A DNA stretch of 64,000 bases from UBA1941 sp046329555 (GTDB lineage: Bacteria > Bacteroidota > Bacteroidia > Chitinophagales > LD1). How positions within the stretch are numbered: the first letter of the stretch is position 1; every line of letters begins with the position of its first letter. The stretch covers positions 496,001 to 560,000 of the forward strand of contig JAXLUK010000001.1 in NCBI GenBank assembly GCA_046329555.1. Reading direction: 5' to 3'. The translations under genes and the position numbers were made by a program. This document shows positions 8,566 to 16,142 of this stretch, in pieces. A model generated the notes under the pieces. It was not told the DNA's origin. It worked only from the letters and a program-made list of their open reading frames with translations, and made no database searches.

Positions 8566-8613
8566 AATACCGAGTGCGAAACCATATTCTTAACCAAATA
8601 AAATTTTAGAAAA

Positions 8614-8892
8614 ATGGCAGATGTAAAGATGCAACCCCTGGGCGACCGCGTGCTGGTAAAAGCAGTGGAAGCCGAAACCAAGACCGCCTCTGGTATTATC
8701 ATTCCAGACACGGCGAAAGAAAAACCTCAACGCGGTACTGTAATCGCTGTGGGTCCGGGCAAGAAAGATGAGCCTACTACAGTGAAAAAAGGTGATTCGG
8801 TGCTGTATGGAAAATATAGCGGAACCGAAATCCAAATTGACGGCGTAGAATATTTGATTATGCGCGAGAGCGACATCTACGCAATTCTTTAA
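8614..8892 (+). CDS. groES: co-chaperonin GroES (Hsp10)
   Basis: GroES is the heptameric lid of the GroEL folding chamber in the cytoplasm. The 92-residue length is normal. Family signatures are MQPLGDRVLVKAVEAETKTA, GIIIPDTAKEKPQRG (the mobile loop that contacts GroEL) and VLYGKYSGTEIQIDG. It is followed after 35 bp by groEL in the usual two-gene operon. The ATG at 8614 gives the standard N-terminus. Upstream lie a sigma-54-like promoter match and TGCCAAA repeats but no CIRCE element, so HrcA control is not indicated. Confidence 0.97.
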   Translation: MADVKMQPLGDRVLVKAVEAETKTASGIIIPDTAKEKPQRGTVIAVGPGKKDEPTTVKKGDSVLYGKYSGTEIQIDGVEYLIMRESDIYAIL

Positions 8893-8927
8893 TCCTCCTT
8901 ATCTAAAATCAAAAAAAAACGAAGAAC

Positions 8928-10571
8928 ATGGCTAAAATGATCATTTTCGAAACCGACGCCCGCGACCGCCTGAAGGCCGGGGTCGACAAACTGGCGAATA
9001 CCGTAAAAGTTACGCTGGGTCCTAAAGGACGCAACGTTATCATCGACAAGAAATTTGGAGCTCCGTCTATCACTAAGGATGGCGTATCGGTAGCAAAAGA
9101 AATTGAACTGGAAGACCCCATCGAAAACATGGGCGCCCAGATGACTAAGGAAGTTGCCTCTAAAACGGCTGATGCCGCTGGCGATGGAACCACTACAGCA
9201 ACTGTTTTGGCACAAGCGATTATTGGTCCGGGATTGAAAGCGCTGGCTTCTGGTGCCAATCCAATGGATTTGAAGCGCGGTATTGATATGGCTGTTGCTG
9301 CGGTTGTAGAAAACTTGAAAGCACAGTCTGAAACGGTTGGCAAGAACAATCAAAAAATTGAGCAGGTAGCTACTATTTCTGCCAACAACGACCACGAGAT
9401 CGGCAAAATGATTGCCGACGCTATGGAAAAAGTGACTACAGAAGGTGTTATCACTGTAGAAGAAGCAAAAGGTACCTCTACCGAAGTGAAGATTGTAGAA
9501 GGTATGCAGTTCGACCGCGGTTATTTGTCGCCGTACTTTGTAACCAACAGCGAAAACATGGAGTGCGAACTGGAAAATCCATACCTGTTGATTACCGACA
9601 AGAAAATTTCCAATCTGCCTGAAATTCTTCCGGTATTGGAAAAGACTGCACAAAGTGGTCGTCCGCTGTTGATTATTGCTGAAGACGTAGAAAGCAATGC
9701 GCTGGCTACTTTGGTGGTGAACAAACTGCGCGGCACCTTGAAAATTGCTGCGGTGAAAGCCCCTGGCTTTGGCGACCGTCGCAAAGAAATGCTGAAAGAC
9801 ATTGCCATCCTTACCGGTGGTATCGCTATCAGCGAAGAGCAAGGTTACAAATTAGAAAACGCTGACTTGAGCTACCTGGGCACTTGCGAAAAAGTAACCA
9901 TCGACAAAGACAACACCACGATTGTAAATGGTCATGGTGACAAAGGTCAGATTGCTGCGCGCATCAATGAAATTAAGGCGCAGATTGAAAAAACAACTTC
10001 TGACTACGACCGCGAAAAACTGCAAGAGCGTTTGGCTAAGCTGAGCGGAGGTGTGGCGGTATTGTACGTAGGTGCGCCTACCGAAGTAGAAATGAAAGAG
10101 AAGAAAGACCGTGTTGATGATGCCCTGCACGCTACCCGTGCTGCCGTACAGGAAGGTATTGTTGCCGGTGGTGGTACTGCGCTAATTCGCGCTCAGGCTT
10201 CTTTAGAAAAACTGAAAGGTGCCAACGACGATCAAACTACCGGTATCAGCATTGTTCGCCGCGCTATTGAAGAACCACTGCGCACCATTGCGGCTAATGC
10301 CGGTGTAGAAGGTTCTATTGTGGTAGATAAAGTACGCAAAGGTAAGGCCGATTACGGCTACAATGCCCGCACTGACAACTATGAAGATTTGAAAGCTGCC
10401 GGTGTAATTGACCCAACTAAAGTAACCCGCATTGCATTGGAAAATGCAGCTTCTATTGCCAGCATGTTGCTGACTACCGAAGCGGTGATTGCCGACAAGC
10501 CAGAACCGGCTAAACCAGCCGGAATGGGTATGCCAGGCGGAATGCCAGGCGGCATGGATGGTATGATGTAA
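8928..10571 (+). CDS. groEL: chaperonin GroEL (Hsp60)
   Basis: This 547-residue subunit of the tetradecameric chaperonin folds client proteins with ATP and GroES. Seen motifs include KVTLGPKGRNVIIDKKFGAP, the ATP-binding GDGTTTATVLAQ and the equatorial segment AAVQEGIVAGGGTALIRA. The tail is the usual Gly-Met repeat ending GGMPGGMDGMM. It is second in the groES-groEL operon and is followed 16 bp later by a perfect 40-bp terminator palindrome. Nothing is missing or truncated. Antisense open frames of up to 317 codons on the other strand are shadows of its codon pattern. Confidence 0.98.
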   Translation: MAKMIIFETDARDRLKAGVDKLANTVKVTLGPKGRNVIIDKKFGAPSITKDGVSVAKEIELEDPIENMGAQMTKEVASKTADAAGDGTTTATVLAQAIIGPGLKALASGANPMDLKRGIDMAVAAVVENLKAQSETVGKNNQKIEQVATISANNDHEIGKMIADAMEKVTTEGVITVEEAKGTSTEVKIVEGMQFDRGYLSPYFVTNSENMECELENPYLLITDKKISNLPEILPVLEKTAQSGRPLLIIAEDVESNALATLVVNKLRGTLKIAAVKAPGFGDRRKEMLKDIAILTGGIAISEEQGYKLENADLSYLGTCEKVTIDKDNTTIVNGHGDKGQIAARINEIKAQIEKTTSDYDREKLQERLAKLSGGVAVLYVGAPTEVEMKEKKDRVDDALHATRAAVQEGIVAGGGTALIRAQASLEKLKGANDDQTTGISIVRRAIEEPLRTIAANAGVEGSIVVDKVRKGKADYGYNARTDNYEDLKAAGVIDPTKVTRIALENAASIASMLLTTEAVIADKPEPAKPAGMGMPGGMPGGMDGMM

Positions 10572-10587
10572 TCCACACCAGCAGAAA

Positions 10588-10627
10588 AAAAGAGAAAGCC
10601 ACAGCAATTGCTGTGGCTTTCTCTTTT
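10588..10627 (+). terminator. perfect 40-bp palindromic terminator after groEL
   Basis: AAAAGAGAAAGCCACAGCAA at 10588-10607 is followed directly by its exact reverse complement at 10608-10627. The GC-rich part of the stem is flanked by A-rich and T-rich arms, so it can act in both directions. Confidence 0.85.
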
Positions 10628-10659
10628 ATGGTTGAAAAATGTTTGGCTATTTTGTACCC

Positions 10660-10947
10660 ATGCAAACGATATGCGCCCGTTGTAAGGAGGCCATCACTTG
10701 TACCGCCGATGATATTGCGCGCTGCGCTTGTACGGCTGTGTCGCTGCGCCCTTCAGAGTTGCAGTATATCAAATCGCGTAAGTACCCGGGGTGTTTATGC
10801 GCGGCTTGTCTGGCGGCCATGCAAACCGAATTTTCAGCATTACCTGAGTATTTTATTGAGAAGGGCAATTATGTGTTCAGCGCCAAGGGTTTGATTAACC
10901 GCGGCTATTGCTGCGGCAGCGGCTGTAGAAATTGTCCGTACCGGTAA
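10660..10947 (+). CDS. cysteine-rich CWC-type / DUF5522 fusion protein
   Basis: This small soluble protein has about 95 residues; 102 if the ATG at 10639 is used. The N-terminal half has the cysteine-rich CWC pattern: CARCKEAITCTADDIARCAC, then CLCAACL. The C-terminal half ends in the DUF5522 signature GYCCGSGCRNCPYR after YVFSAKGLINR. The spacing of ten or more cysteines suggests a bound metal, probably zinc or an Fe-S cluster. The function of both families is unknown. The ATG at 10660 is favoured because it directly precedes the cysteine domain and has TATTTTG 5 nt upstream. It stands alone between the groEL terminator and a gene-free stretch. Confidence 0.75.
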   Translation: MQTICARCKEAITCTADDIARCACTAVSLRPSELQYIKSRKYPGCLCAACLAAMQTEFSALPEYFIEKGNYVFSAKGLINRGYCCGSGCRNCPYR

Positions 10948-11380
10948 CCCCACGGTAATATTTTTTCTGTTCCTGATAGATTTTCAACCGGCTCGTGGCA
11001 TAATAGCCTCAATAAAAGCAATCACTTCCTGTGCATAGTATTCAGCATGGTAAGTTGTTCCTCTGCTGTGACGGTTTGACCAAGTGTATGGTTTAGGTGT
11101 ACGATGCCATGAGCGCCACTGTTTGCACGCAGCGCCGAGCGTGAGGTGGCGAAGCGTAAAGCCCACAGCCCGGCGAGGTACGAAGCCGGGCGAGGACTTG
11201 CAGCGAAGCAACCGACCCCGAAAACCGCCGGCGCACTGGTGTGATTTACGCCATTTACCGGCGGTTTGAGGGGGCACGCCCTAATATCATCCGTGAGTAC
11301 CACTAGGGTCGTTAGGATAGGTATCAAGCCGGATCGCTAAAACATGCGTGGCCTTGGCGGGTCTTTCGTATCATTGCGTT
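10948..11380. other. gene-free stretch with GC-rich element and a possible coding relic
   Basis: No intact gene is seen. On the minus strand, 10984-11090 encodes TTYHAEYYAQEVIAFIEAIM ending PRAG-stop, which reads like the end of a lost protein (possibly an alpha/beta hydrolase) but is cut off upstream. From about 11110 to 11215 lies a GC-rich segment whose reverse complement resembles 25945-26000 (GGGCTGT, then AGTCCTCGC, then CGTACCTC). AAACCGCCGG (11222-11231) and CCGGCGGTTT (11258-11267) can pair. Confidence 0.45.
11369..11376 (+). promoter_or_regulatory. candidate -7 element TATCATTG, 4 nt before the ATG
   Basis: TATCATTG differs from TAnnTTTG at one position and ends 4 nt before the ATG at 11381. 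The spacing equals that at several other genes in the window and would give a leaderless message. Confidence 0.3.
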
Positions 11381-12412
11381 ATGAGTTGGAACAAGCATAG
11401 CTGGCTAATTTTTTTGGTGGTGATGGGATGCGCGGGTTTATGGTCGTGCAAACCGGGCAGCACGCAAACACAACCGCCATCTGCAACGAACGACACGCTG
11501 GCGAACAAAATTGCTGCGATTAAAGCATTAGATGCCCGGATTAAAGCTGATTCGCTAAATGCCGGCCTGTACTTTCAACGGGCGCAATTGTATCAAGGAC
11601 AAAACGATTTAAAATCGGCGCTGAGCGATATGTTTATCGCACTGTCGCTGGATTCTACCAATGCCGATTATTTTCTGTATTCGGGCGATTTATTTATTCA
11701 GGATAATGAGCCGCAGCGCGCTATTTCGCTGATGCAAACGGCCATCCGCACCGATTCTGCCAACATCAAGTACTATGTGTACGGCGGTAAATTCTGCTAC
11801 CTGATGAAGGATTATAAAAAGGCCATGACGTTCTATAACGCAGCCATTGCGCGCGATATGTTCAATCCGGATGTGTATTTTCAAAAAGGGATGGCTTTTA
11901 AAGAAATGGGCGATACCGCCAAAGCCATTTCATCGTTCCAGACGTGCGCCGAACAAGACCCTAAAAACGCAGAGGCATTTTTGCAGATTGGGTTATTGAT
12001 GCAGGCGCGGGGCGACAAGCTGGCGAACAAGTATCTCGACAATGCGGTGAAGGCCAATCCGAAGGGTGAAGACGCGCTCTATGCCAAGGGTTTTGCGCAG
12101 CAGGAAGCCAAGGATTATGCCGGCAGCATTGCCACCTTCAAGCAAATTATTGCAGCGAATTACCGCAATGAAGATGCGCTGTATGCGCTGGGTTATTCTT
12201 ACCTGATGCTGGATTCATTTGTGGAAGGCTACAAGTACTTTGGTATGGCGGCAAAGATTGATCCCACTTTTGCTGAGGCGTATTATAAAAAAGGCGTTTG
12301 CGCCGAGCAGTTGAAGCGCGTAGAAGAAGCCAAATCGCTGTATCAGCAAGCCTTGAATTTAAACAGTCAATACGAGCCGGCAAAAAAGGCACTGGCGCGG
12401 CTGGGCGGGTAA
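11381..12412 (+). CDS. TPR-repeat lipoprotein
   Basis: The protein has 343 residues from the preferred ATG at 11381; an upstream ATG at 11348 would add residues that spoil the signal peptide. The N-terminus is a lipoprotein signal with a lipobox (LVVMGCAGLWSC, lipidated Cys followed by KPGS). From about residue 50 to the end are tandem 34-residue tetratricopeptide units, e.g. AGLYFQRAQLYQGQNDLKSA, PDVYFQKGMAFKEMGDTAKA and AEAYYKKGVCAEQLKRVEEA. TPR arrays bind peptides or proteins, so it is likely an envelope scaffold or assembly factor. No partner gene lies next to it. Confidence 0.85.
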   Translation: MSWNKHSWLIFLVVMGCAGLWSCKPGSTQTQPPSATNDTLANKIAAIKALDARIKADSLNAGLYFQRAQLYQGQNDLKSALSDMFIALSLDSTNADYFLYSGDLFIQDNEPQRAISLMQTAIRTDSANIKYYVYGGKFCYLMKDYKKAMTFYNAAIARDMFNPDVYFQKGMAFKEMGDTAKAISSFQTCAEQDPKNAEAFLQIGLLMQARGDKLANKYLDNAVKANPKGEDALYAKGFAQQEAKDYAGSIATFKQIIAANYRNEDALYALGYSYLMLDSFVEGYKYFGMAAKIDPTFAEAYYKKGVCAEQLKRVEEAKSLYQQALNLNSQYEPAKKALARLGG

Positions 12413-12437
12413 AATCGAGGTTCGGGTTCGATGTTCG

Positions 12438-12720
12438 GATTAGGACGTTGGGACTTTTTGGACGGTTGGGAAGTGCTGGAGTTGGGAGGATGGTGCCTGA
12501 GACGTTTGGACGTTTGGGACGGGGAGACGTGCGGGACGTTGAGAAGATTGGGTCGTGGGTACGGTTGGGACGGTAAAGAAATGAGCGTTGGTTAGTTTCT
12601 ATTTCGAACTTTCGATGGTTCGGGTTTGACGTTAGACGATTAGGACGTTGGGACTTTTTGGACGGTTGGGAAGTGCTGGAGTTGGGAGGATGGTGCTTGG
12701 GACGTTTGGACGTTTGGGAC
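12438..12720 (+). repeat. 83-bp direct repeat pair spaced exactly 200 bp, GACGTTTGG-rich
   Basis: Copy one is 12438-12520 and copy two 12638-12720; they differ at only two positions. Both begin GATTAGGACGTTGGGACTTT and end GACGTTTGGACGTTTGGGAC. The segment between them is also made of degenerate GGGACG/TTGGGACG words. Frames over it read as Leu-Gly-Arg runs and are not coding. Confidence 0.75.
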
Positions 12721-12779
12721 TTTTTGGACGATCCATTTTAAGCCGCATTCTGTATAAATTAAAATCATACGAAAATGGT

Positions 12780-13265
12780 GCGCATGCTAAAAGCGCAACC
12801 TCAAGGGTGAGCATTATTGCAGACCTACCGGCACGCAACGATGAACGCGAAGAGGAGATGTTTGTGAGTAATTCCTTGAATTACATCATGTCATTCTGGT
12901 AATTGATGAGTATGGCGCCCCGCTCACTGCGGCGGCTTTCGCGGTGCTACAGCCGCCTGGCTCGCGGCCGCGCTGCTAAGGGGTTCGCTTCGCTACCGCC
13001 TTCCATTTCGCTGCTGCGCTACGCTTCATTCCAGGCCTCGCCTGCGGCTCGCCCGCCGCATCCCTGGCGCACGGCGCTACAAGGAGTGTATAAGGCAAAG
13101 GAGCGCTGGCGCCGTAGCATCAAGGCGTGCAGGGCATGAGCCTGATTGGCTACCGCCATGCTGTAGAACGTGTAAAGTCTGCCCCGCGCCAATCCCCGCT
13201 GATTTTACCCCATGACAAGCGGAACTAGTAGTGACACGGTAATAAATGGTTAACTTCAAACATTG
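12780..13265 (+). repeat. GC-rich dispersed element, copy 3, ending in a transposase relic
   Basis: This copy matches 5150-5495 in its leader and GC-rich block and, beyond it, matches copy 1 (inverted, 1226-1610) through the transposase relic to GGTTAACTTCAAAC. It is therefore the only copy holding all parts. The relation to copy 1 is inverted and spans about 12 kb, including sucC and groESL. Confidence 0.75.
13118..13253 (+). pseudogene. 3' relic of an IS3-like transposase (copy 2, with internal deletion)
   Basis: This is the same sequence as the relic at 1226-1396, but a 36-bp in-frame segment that encodes the GYNSHHPHEALQ region is missing exactly between two CAGGG words. A 1-bp insertion further on (CAATCCCCGCTG here against CAATCGCGCCG in the other copy) then shifts the frame. 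It cannot make a transposase. Confidence 0.5.
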
Positions 13266-13314
13266 TTAACCGCCAAAAGTTTGGAAATACCCTGTCGTAA
13301 AAATGGGAGGGGGG

Positions 13315-13945
13315 CTTCAAGATGAGTGCAGGATGCGGTTTGCAAACCGCATTTACTTTTTCCCACGAGACTGCTTTGCAAGTCTCGCGGGATTTAGTGT
13401 AAGCTAACGCATGAAGCGGTTTGCAACTGGATTCTGCATGAATTTACAACAAGCAAAACTGTTGCGCATGCGGCAAGCCAAACCCGAAGGGTTGGCATTA
13501 TTGTAGTCATGCCGTAGTGTAACACGATGAACCCCGAAGGGGTGGCATTATTGTGATAAAATATTTTGAAGAATTTCATCCCTCCGAGATTGTTTTGTGC
13601 GTAATGGAATTGTGGTAGAAAGTAAGTTTGAGATGAGTGCAGGATGCGGTTTGCAAACCGCATTTACTTTTTCCCCCGAGACTGCGCCGCAAGAATTTCG
13701 GTATGCGCAGCCATACGGTTTTGTACTTGGTGGACTGGAACCTTAGGCGCTACCTACAACAGTATGCGGCAGCGGCAGCGATTGGAGTGGTGTACGCCTT
13801 TGGCGTACAGTGCGCAGCGAAGCGGAGCACCGGACCCGCCATAGGCGGGGGAGCCACGGAAAGCGCGGTGCGTAGCAGCCGCCCTACTTCCAAAAAATTA
13901 TCCGATGGCGGCCTTTACTTCGGCGGCAGCAGCCTTTAAATGCAT
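13315..13945. repeat. duplicated block, copy detached from sucC
   Basis: This copy aligns with 6550-7197: palindromic unit, GC-rich segment with GTACGCCTTTGGCGTAC, and finally 43 bp of sucC coding sequence. It contains both hairpins, GCGGTTTGCAAACCGC and CGAGACTGCTTTGCAAGTCTCG, near 13330 and 13368, and a second, partial unit near 13645. Beyond 13945 the similarity stops and another CCCGAAGGG box follows at 13961. Confidence 0.75.
13898..13945 (-). pseudogene. sucC 3' terminal fragment (about 14 codons)
   Basis: On the minus strand the sequence reads MHLKAAAAEVKAAIG-stop. The true SucC ends QLKDAAAEVKAAIG. Fourteen codons including the stop, and the downstream flank, are conserved, with two amino acid changes; no earlier part of sucC is present. 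It is a footprint of duplication or recombination, not a gene. Confidence 0.7.
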
Positions 13946-13954
13946 ACCCTAACG

Positions 13955-14012
13955 ACCCACCCGAAGGGAAGATTTTCCGGAGTAAATCCTTTGAATTATT
14001 TCATCCCTTCGG
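13955..14012. repeat. short palindromic repeat unit D
   Basis: A CCCGAAGGG box and a CATCCCTTCGGTAT box lie about 45 bp apart. They are the two complementary halves of the composite unit found at 5780-6960, here without the long hairpins. Confidence 0.5.
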
Positions 14013-14148
14013 TATGGCATTGGCGTTGAAAAGAATTGCGGTGGGCATGCCTGGTAAGACGCTTCCTCTGGCTGCTGTAACCTACCGCATCCTATTTTTA
14101 CCCACAGAGGAATGAATGTTTGAGATGTTGCGCGTGGCAATGACAGTT

Positions 14149-15039
14149 TCACTCCAAAAAAAATGCCGCTTCGCAACGCAGCGCAAAATGATCGCTGAGG
14201 TCGTAGTGCCGCGCGCTCCAGCGCTTGCAATACATTCGAACGGTGCGCTTCACCACCTCCATGGCCGCACCATTTCTTCGGCACAACACATAATCAACTA
14301 CACGCCGCTTCTTTGGGTCATATCGGTACAAATCACTCAATAAGTGATCGCTGGTATAACGCAACGACCCCGAAATAGGCCCATCTTCCGCATCCAATAT
14401 CCTGAGCAAGGCCGCATACATCATCGTATCCGTATTGCTGATATTAAAATCGCCCAAAACCCACTGCGCTTCACCCGGCTGCTTCGCCGCATCCAACATG
14501 GCGCGCAACTCCTGCAATTGCCGCAGCTTCACCGCTGTATTCCGGCCCGACTGTATATGCGTTCCTAACACCTGAAAAGGCACCGGCGCTTTCACACGAA
14601 CCAACATGCCGCCCTTCTTTCCCATACAATCCCAACCATCACAATCCGAAAATCGAATTTTTGATAACCGCTCTAACGGAAACTTACTTACTATCAAAAC
14701 TCCGCTACCCCACTTCCAGCCCATCTTCCGGTAAGCATCAGGTCCAACCTGGTACGGAAACCAAGGTTGTAGTCGCTTCATTAGCACCCGCGCCGCCGTT
14801 CGGTTAAAAACTTCCTGAAAAACGATCACCTCCAGTGAATCCATCGCCATCAATTCAGGAATGATACGCGCCCTTTTCACCGGACGATGCGCCCCGAACT
14901 TTAACGCCTGCGGCAGCAACTTCACATTATACGTAGCCATGCGCACCGTACCAACCCGCTGACCAACGGCTGAATTGTGTACTATTATACACAACCCTAA
15001 AAAAATTGCTGTTAATATGTTACGAGATGACCAGATCAC
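14149..15039 (-). CDS. secreted endonuclease/exonuclease/phosphatase-fold hydrolase
   Basis: This 296-residue protein has a signal peptide or N-terminal anchor (about residues 8-26). The EEP/DNase I fold motifs are present in order: MATYNVK, then VIVFQEVF (metal-binding Glu), GTHIQSG, VLGDFNISNTD (Asp/Asn pair) and, near the end, YTSDHLL and SDHFALR (catalytic His). The superfamily includes nucleases, sphingomyelinases and inositol phosphatases. The layout with SGSLRYTSDHLLSD is nearest to secreted sphingomyelinase-like or DNase-like members, but the substrate cannot be told. It is divergent from the LysM gene, only 29 bp away. Confidence 0.8.
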   Translation of the reverse strand: MIWSSRNILTAIFLGLCIIVHNSAVGQRVGTVRMATYNVKLLPQALKFGAHRPVKRARIIPELMAMDSLEVIVFQEVFNRTAARVLMKRLQPWFPYQVGPDAYRKMGWKWGSGVLIVSKFPLERLSKIRFSDCDGWDCMGKKGGMLVRVKAPVPFQVLGTHIQSGRNTAVKLRQLQELRAMLDAAKQPGEAQWVLGDFNISNTDTMMYAALLRILDAEDGPISGSLRYTSDHLLSDLYRYDPKKRRVVDYVLCRRNGAAMEVVKRTVRMYCKRWSARHYDLSDHFALRCEAAFFLE

Positions 15040-15054
15040 TATTGGAATTGAATC

Positions 15055-15062
15055 TAATTTTG
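15055..15062 (+). promoter_or_regulatory. -7 element TAATTTTG, 6 nt before the LysM gene ATG
   Basis: TAATTTTG is an exact match to TAnnTTTG and ends 6 nt before ATG 15069. No -33 TTTG is evident. It supports the ATG at 15069 over the upstream one at 15006. Confidence 0.45.
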
Positions 15063-15068
15063 AAAAGT

Positions 15069-16142
15069 ATGAAAAATGTCTGGTTCATCGCCTGTTGTCT
15101 GCTGGTGCTCTTCACTTCGGCTCAAACAACTACGCACAAAGTAGTAAAGGGCGAAACCTTGTATGCTATCGCTAAGCAGCACCACGTGAAAGTGGCCGAA
15201 CTGGCGCGCATCAACAATTTGGGTGATGAGATGAAAGTGAAACCGGGGCAAGTGCTGAAACTGCCTAAAGCAGGCGCATCTCCATCAGCAACTACCAGCA
15301 CACCACAAACAGAAAGCAAACCTAAACCGGCTGCGCCTAAAACTGCTCCTGCCGAAACCGCAGCCCCTAAAGCCAAGCCTGCACCTACCCCTGCTGCGCC
15401 AACAACTGCCGGTAATTCGGCCCGCATTATTCACGAAGTGCAAAAAGGCGAAACCCTTTACGCCATCGCCAAAAGTTATGGCGTGAAAGTGTCGCTACTG
15501 AAAGAACTGAATCAACTGGACGACGATCTGAAAATTAAGCTCGGACAAAAGCTGCTCATTCGCGTGCCAGATGGCGAGGCGATGTACCAAAAACCCGCGC
15601 CGGCTCAGTCGCCCATGGCTAATCCCGAACCCGCACCAAAACCGAAAGAAACAGAAACAAAACCGGCATCGCCGGCAACCATCCAAAAACCCGTGGCGCC
15701 TGCTGTTCAGCCGGTAGAAACGCCGGGGTATTCTTCGGAAGCGCGGGAAAAAGCGATGGCCGAACAACAGCGCCGCGATAGCGCCAAATCAGAAACCGCT
15801 ACACCATCGGCCTCGGCTAATCCCGATGATTACGAAACGCTTTACAACCAATATGCCACACAGGGAAAAAGCAAGCGCACCATTCGCGGCCTGGGCACTT
15901 TTCTGCATAGCAGCAGTACGCCGGGAAACCAGTTTTTGGCCTTATACAATTACGCCGAGACTGGCAGCATTATCAAAATCACCAATTTGATGAGCAAGCG
16001 TACTATTTACGTAAAAGTAATTGGCAAAGTTCCCGGCAACGAAGCGCAAACCGATGTGGTGCTGAAAGTAAGTCAGCAAGCTGCCGACGTACTAAAAGTT
16101 TCTGAAGAGAAGTTTTTGGTAGAAGTGGCTGCGTATAATTAA
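15069..16142 (+). CDS. LysM-repeat protein with C-terminal RlpA-like double-psi beta-barrel domain
   Basis: The protein has 357 residues from ATG 15069, which gives a clean signal peptide (MKNVWFIACCLLVLFTSAQ); the in-frame ATG at 15006 would overlap the divergent gene. The first LysM (about residues 24-70, HKVVKGETLYAIAKQHHVKV) and the second (about 117-165, HEVQKGETLYAIAKSYGVKV) bind peptidoglycan glycan strands. They are joined by Ala/Pro/Lys-rich linkers. The last ~100 residues (GLGTFLHSSSTPGNQFLALY, TIYVKVIGKVPGNE) look like the double-psi beta-barrel of RlpA-type proteins. A role in cell-wall binding or remodelling in the periplasm is inferred. Confidence 0.85.
   Translation: MKNVWFIACCLLVLFTSAQTTTHKVVKGETLYAIAKQHHVKVAELARINNLGDEMKVKPGQVLKLPKAGASPSATTSTPQTESKPKPAAPKTAPAETAAPKAKPAPTPAAPTTAGNSARIIHEVQKGETLYAIAKSYGVKVSLLKELNQLDDDLKIKLGQKLLIRVPDGEAMYQKPAPAQSPMANPEPAPKPKETETKPASPATIQKPVAPAVQPVETPGYSSEAREKAMAEQQRRDSAKSETATPSASANPDDYETLYNQYATQGKSKRTIRGLGTFLHSSSTPGNQFLALYNYAETGSIIKITNLMSKRTIYVKVIGKVPGNEAQTDVVLKVSQQAADVLKVSEEKFLVEVAAYN

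Larger units (their letters stand above)
12413..14148. repeat. 1.7-kb gene-free repeat field
   Basis: No intact gene is supported. In order it holds an 83-bp direct repeat pair (12438-12520 and 12638-12720), GC-rich element copy 3 with an IS relic (12780-13265), a palindromic cluster and duplicated block ending in a 15-codon sucC relic (13315-13945), and a short palindromic unit (13955-14012). 14013-14148 shows nothing specific. Confidence 0.7.

Noticed and set aside
8533..8580. CIRCE operator for groESL
   Set aside because: AGTGCT and GAGTGC are present but not as TTAGCACTC-N9-GAGTGCTAA; the spacing and arms do not fit.
8889..9842. A 317-codon open frame antisense to groEL
   Set aside because: It lies wholly opposite groEL, is rich in Phe/Asn/Arg/His as expected of a shadow frame, and has no recognisable domain.
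12413..12576. Leu-Gly-Arg repeat protein continuing from the TPR gene
   Set aside because: The frame is a reading of the GACGTTTGG satellite; the TPR protein ends with a proper stop at 12412.
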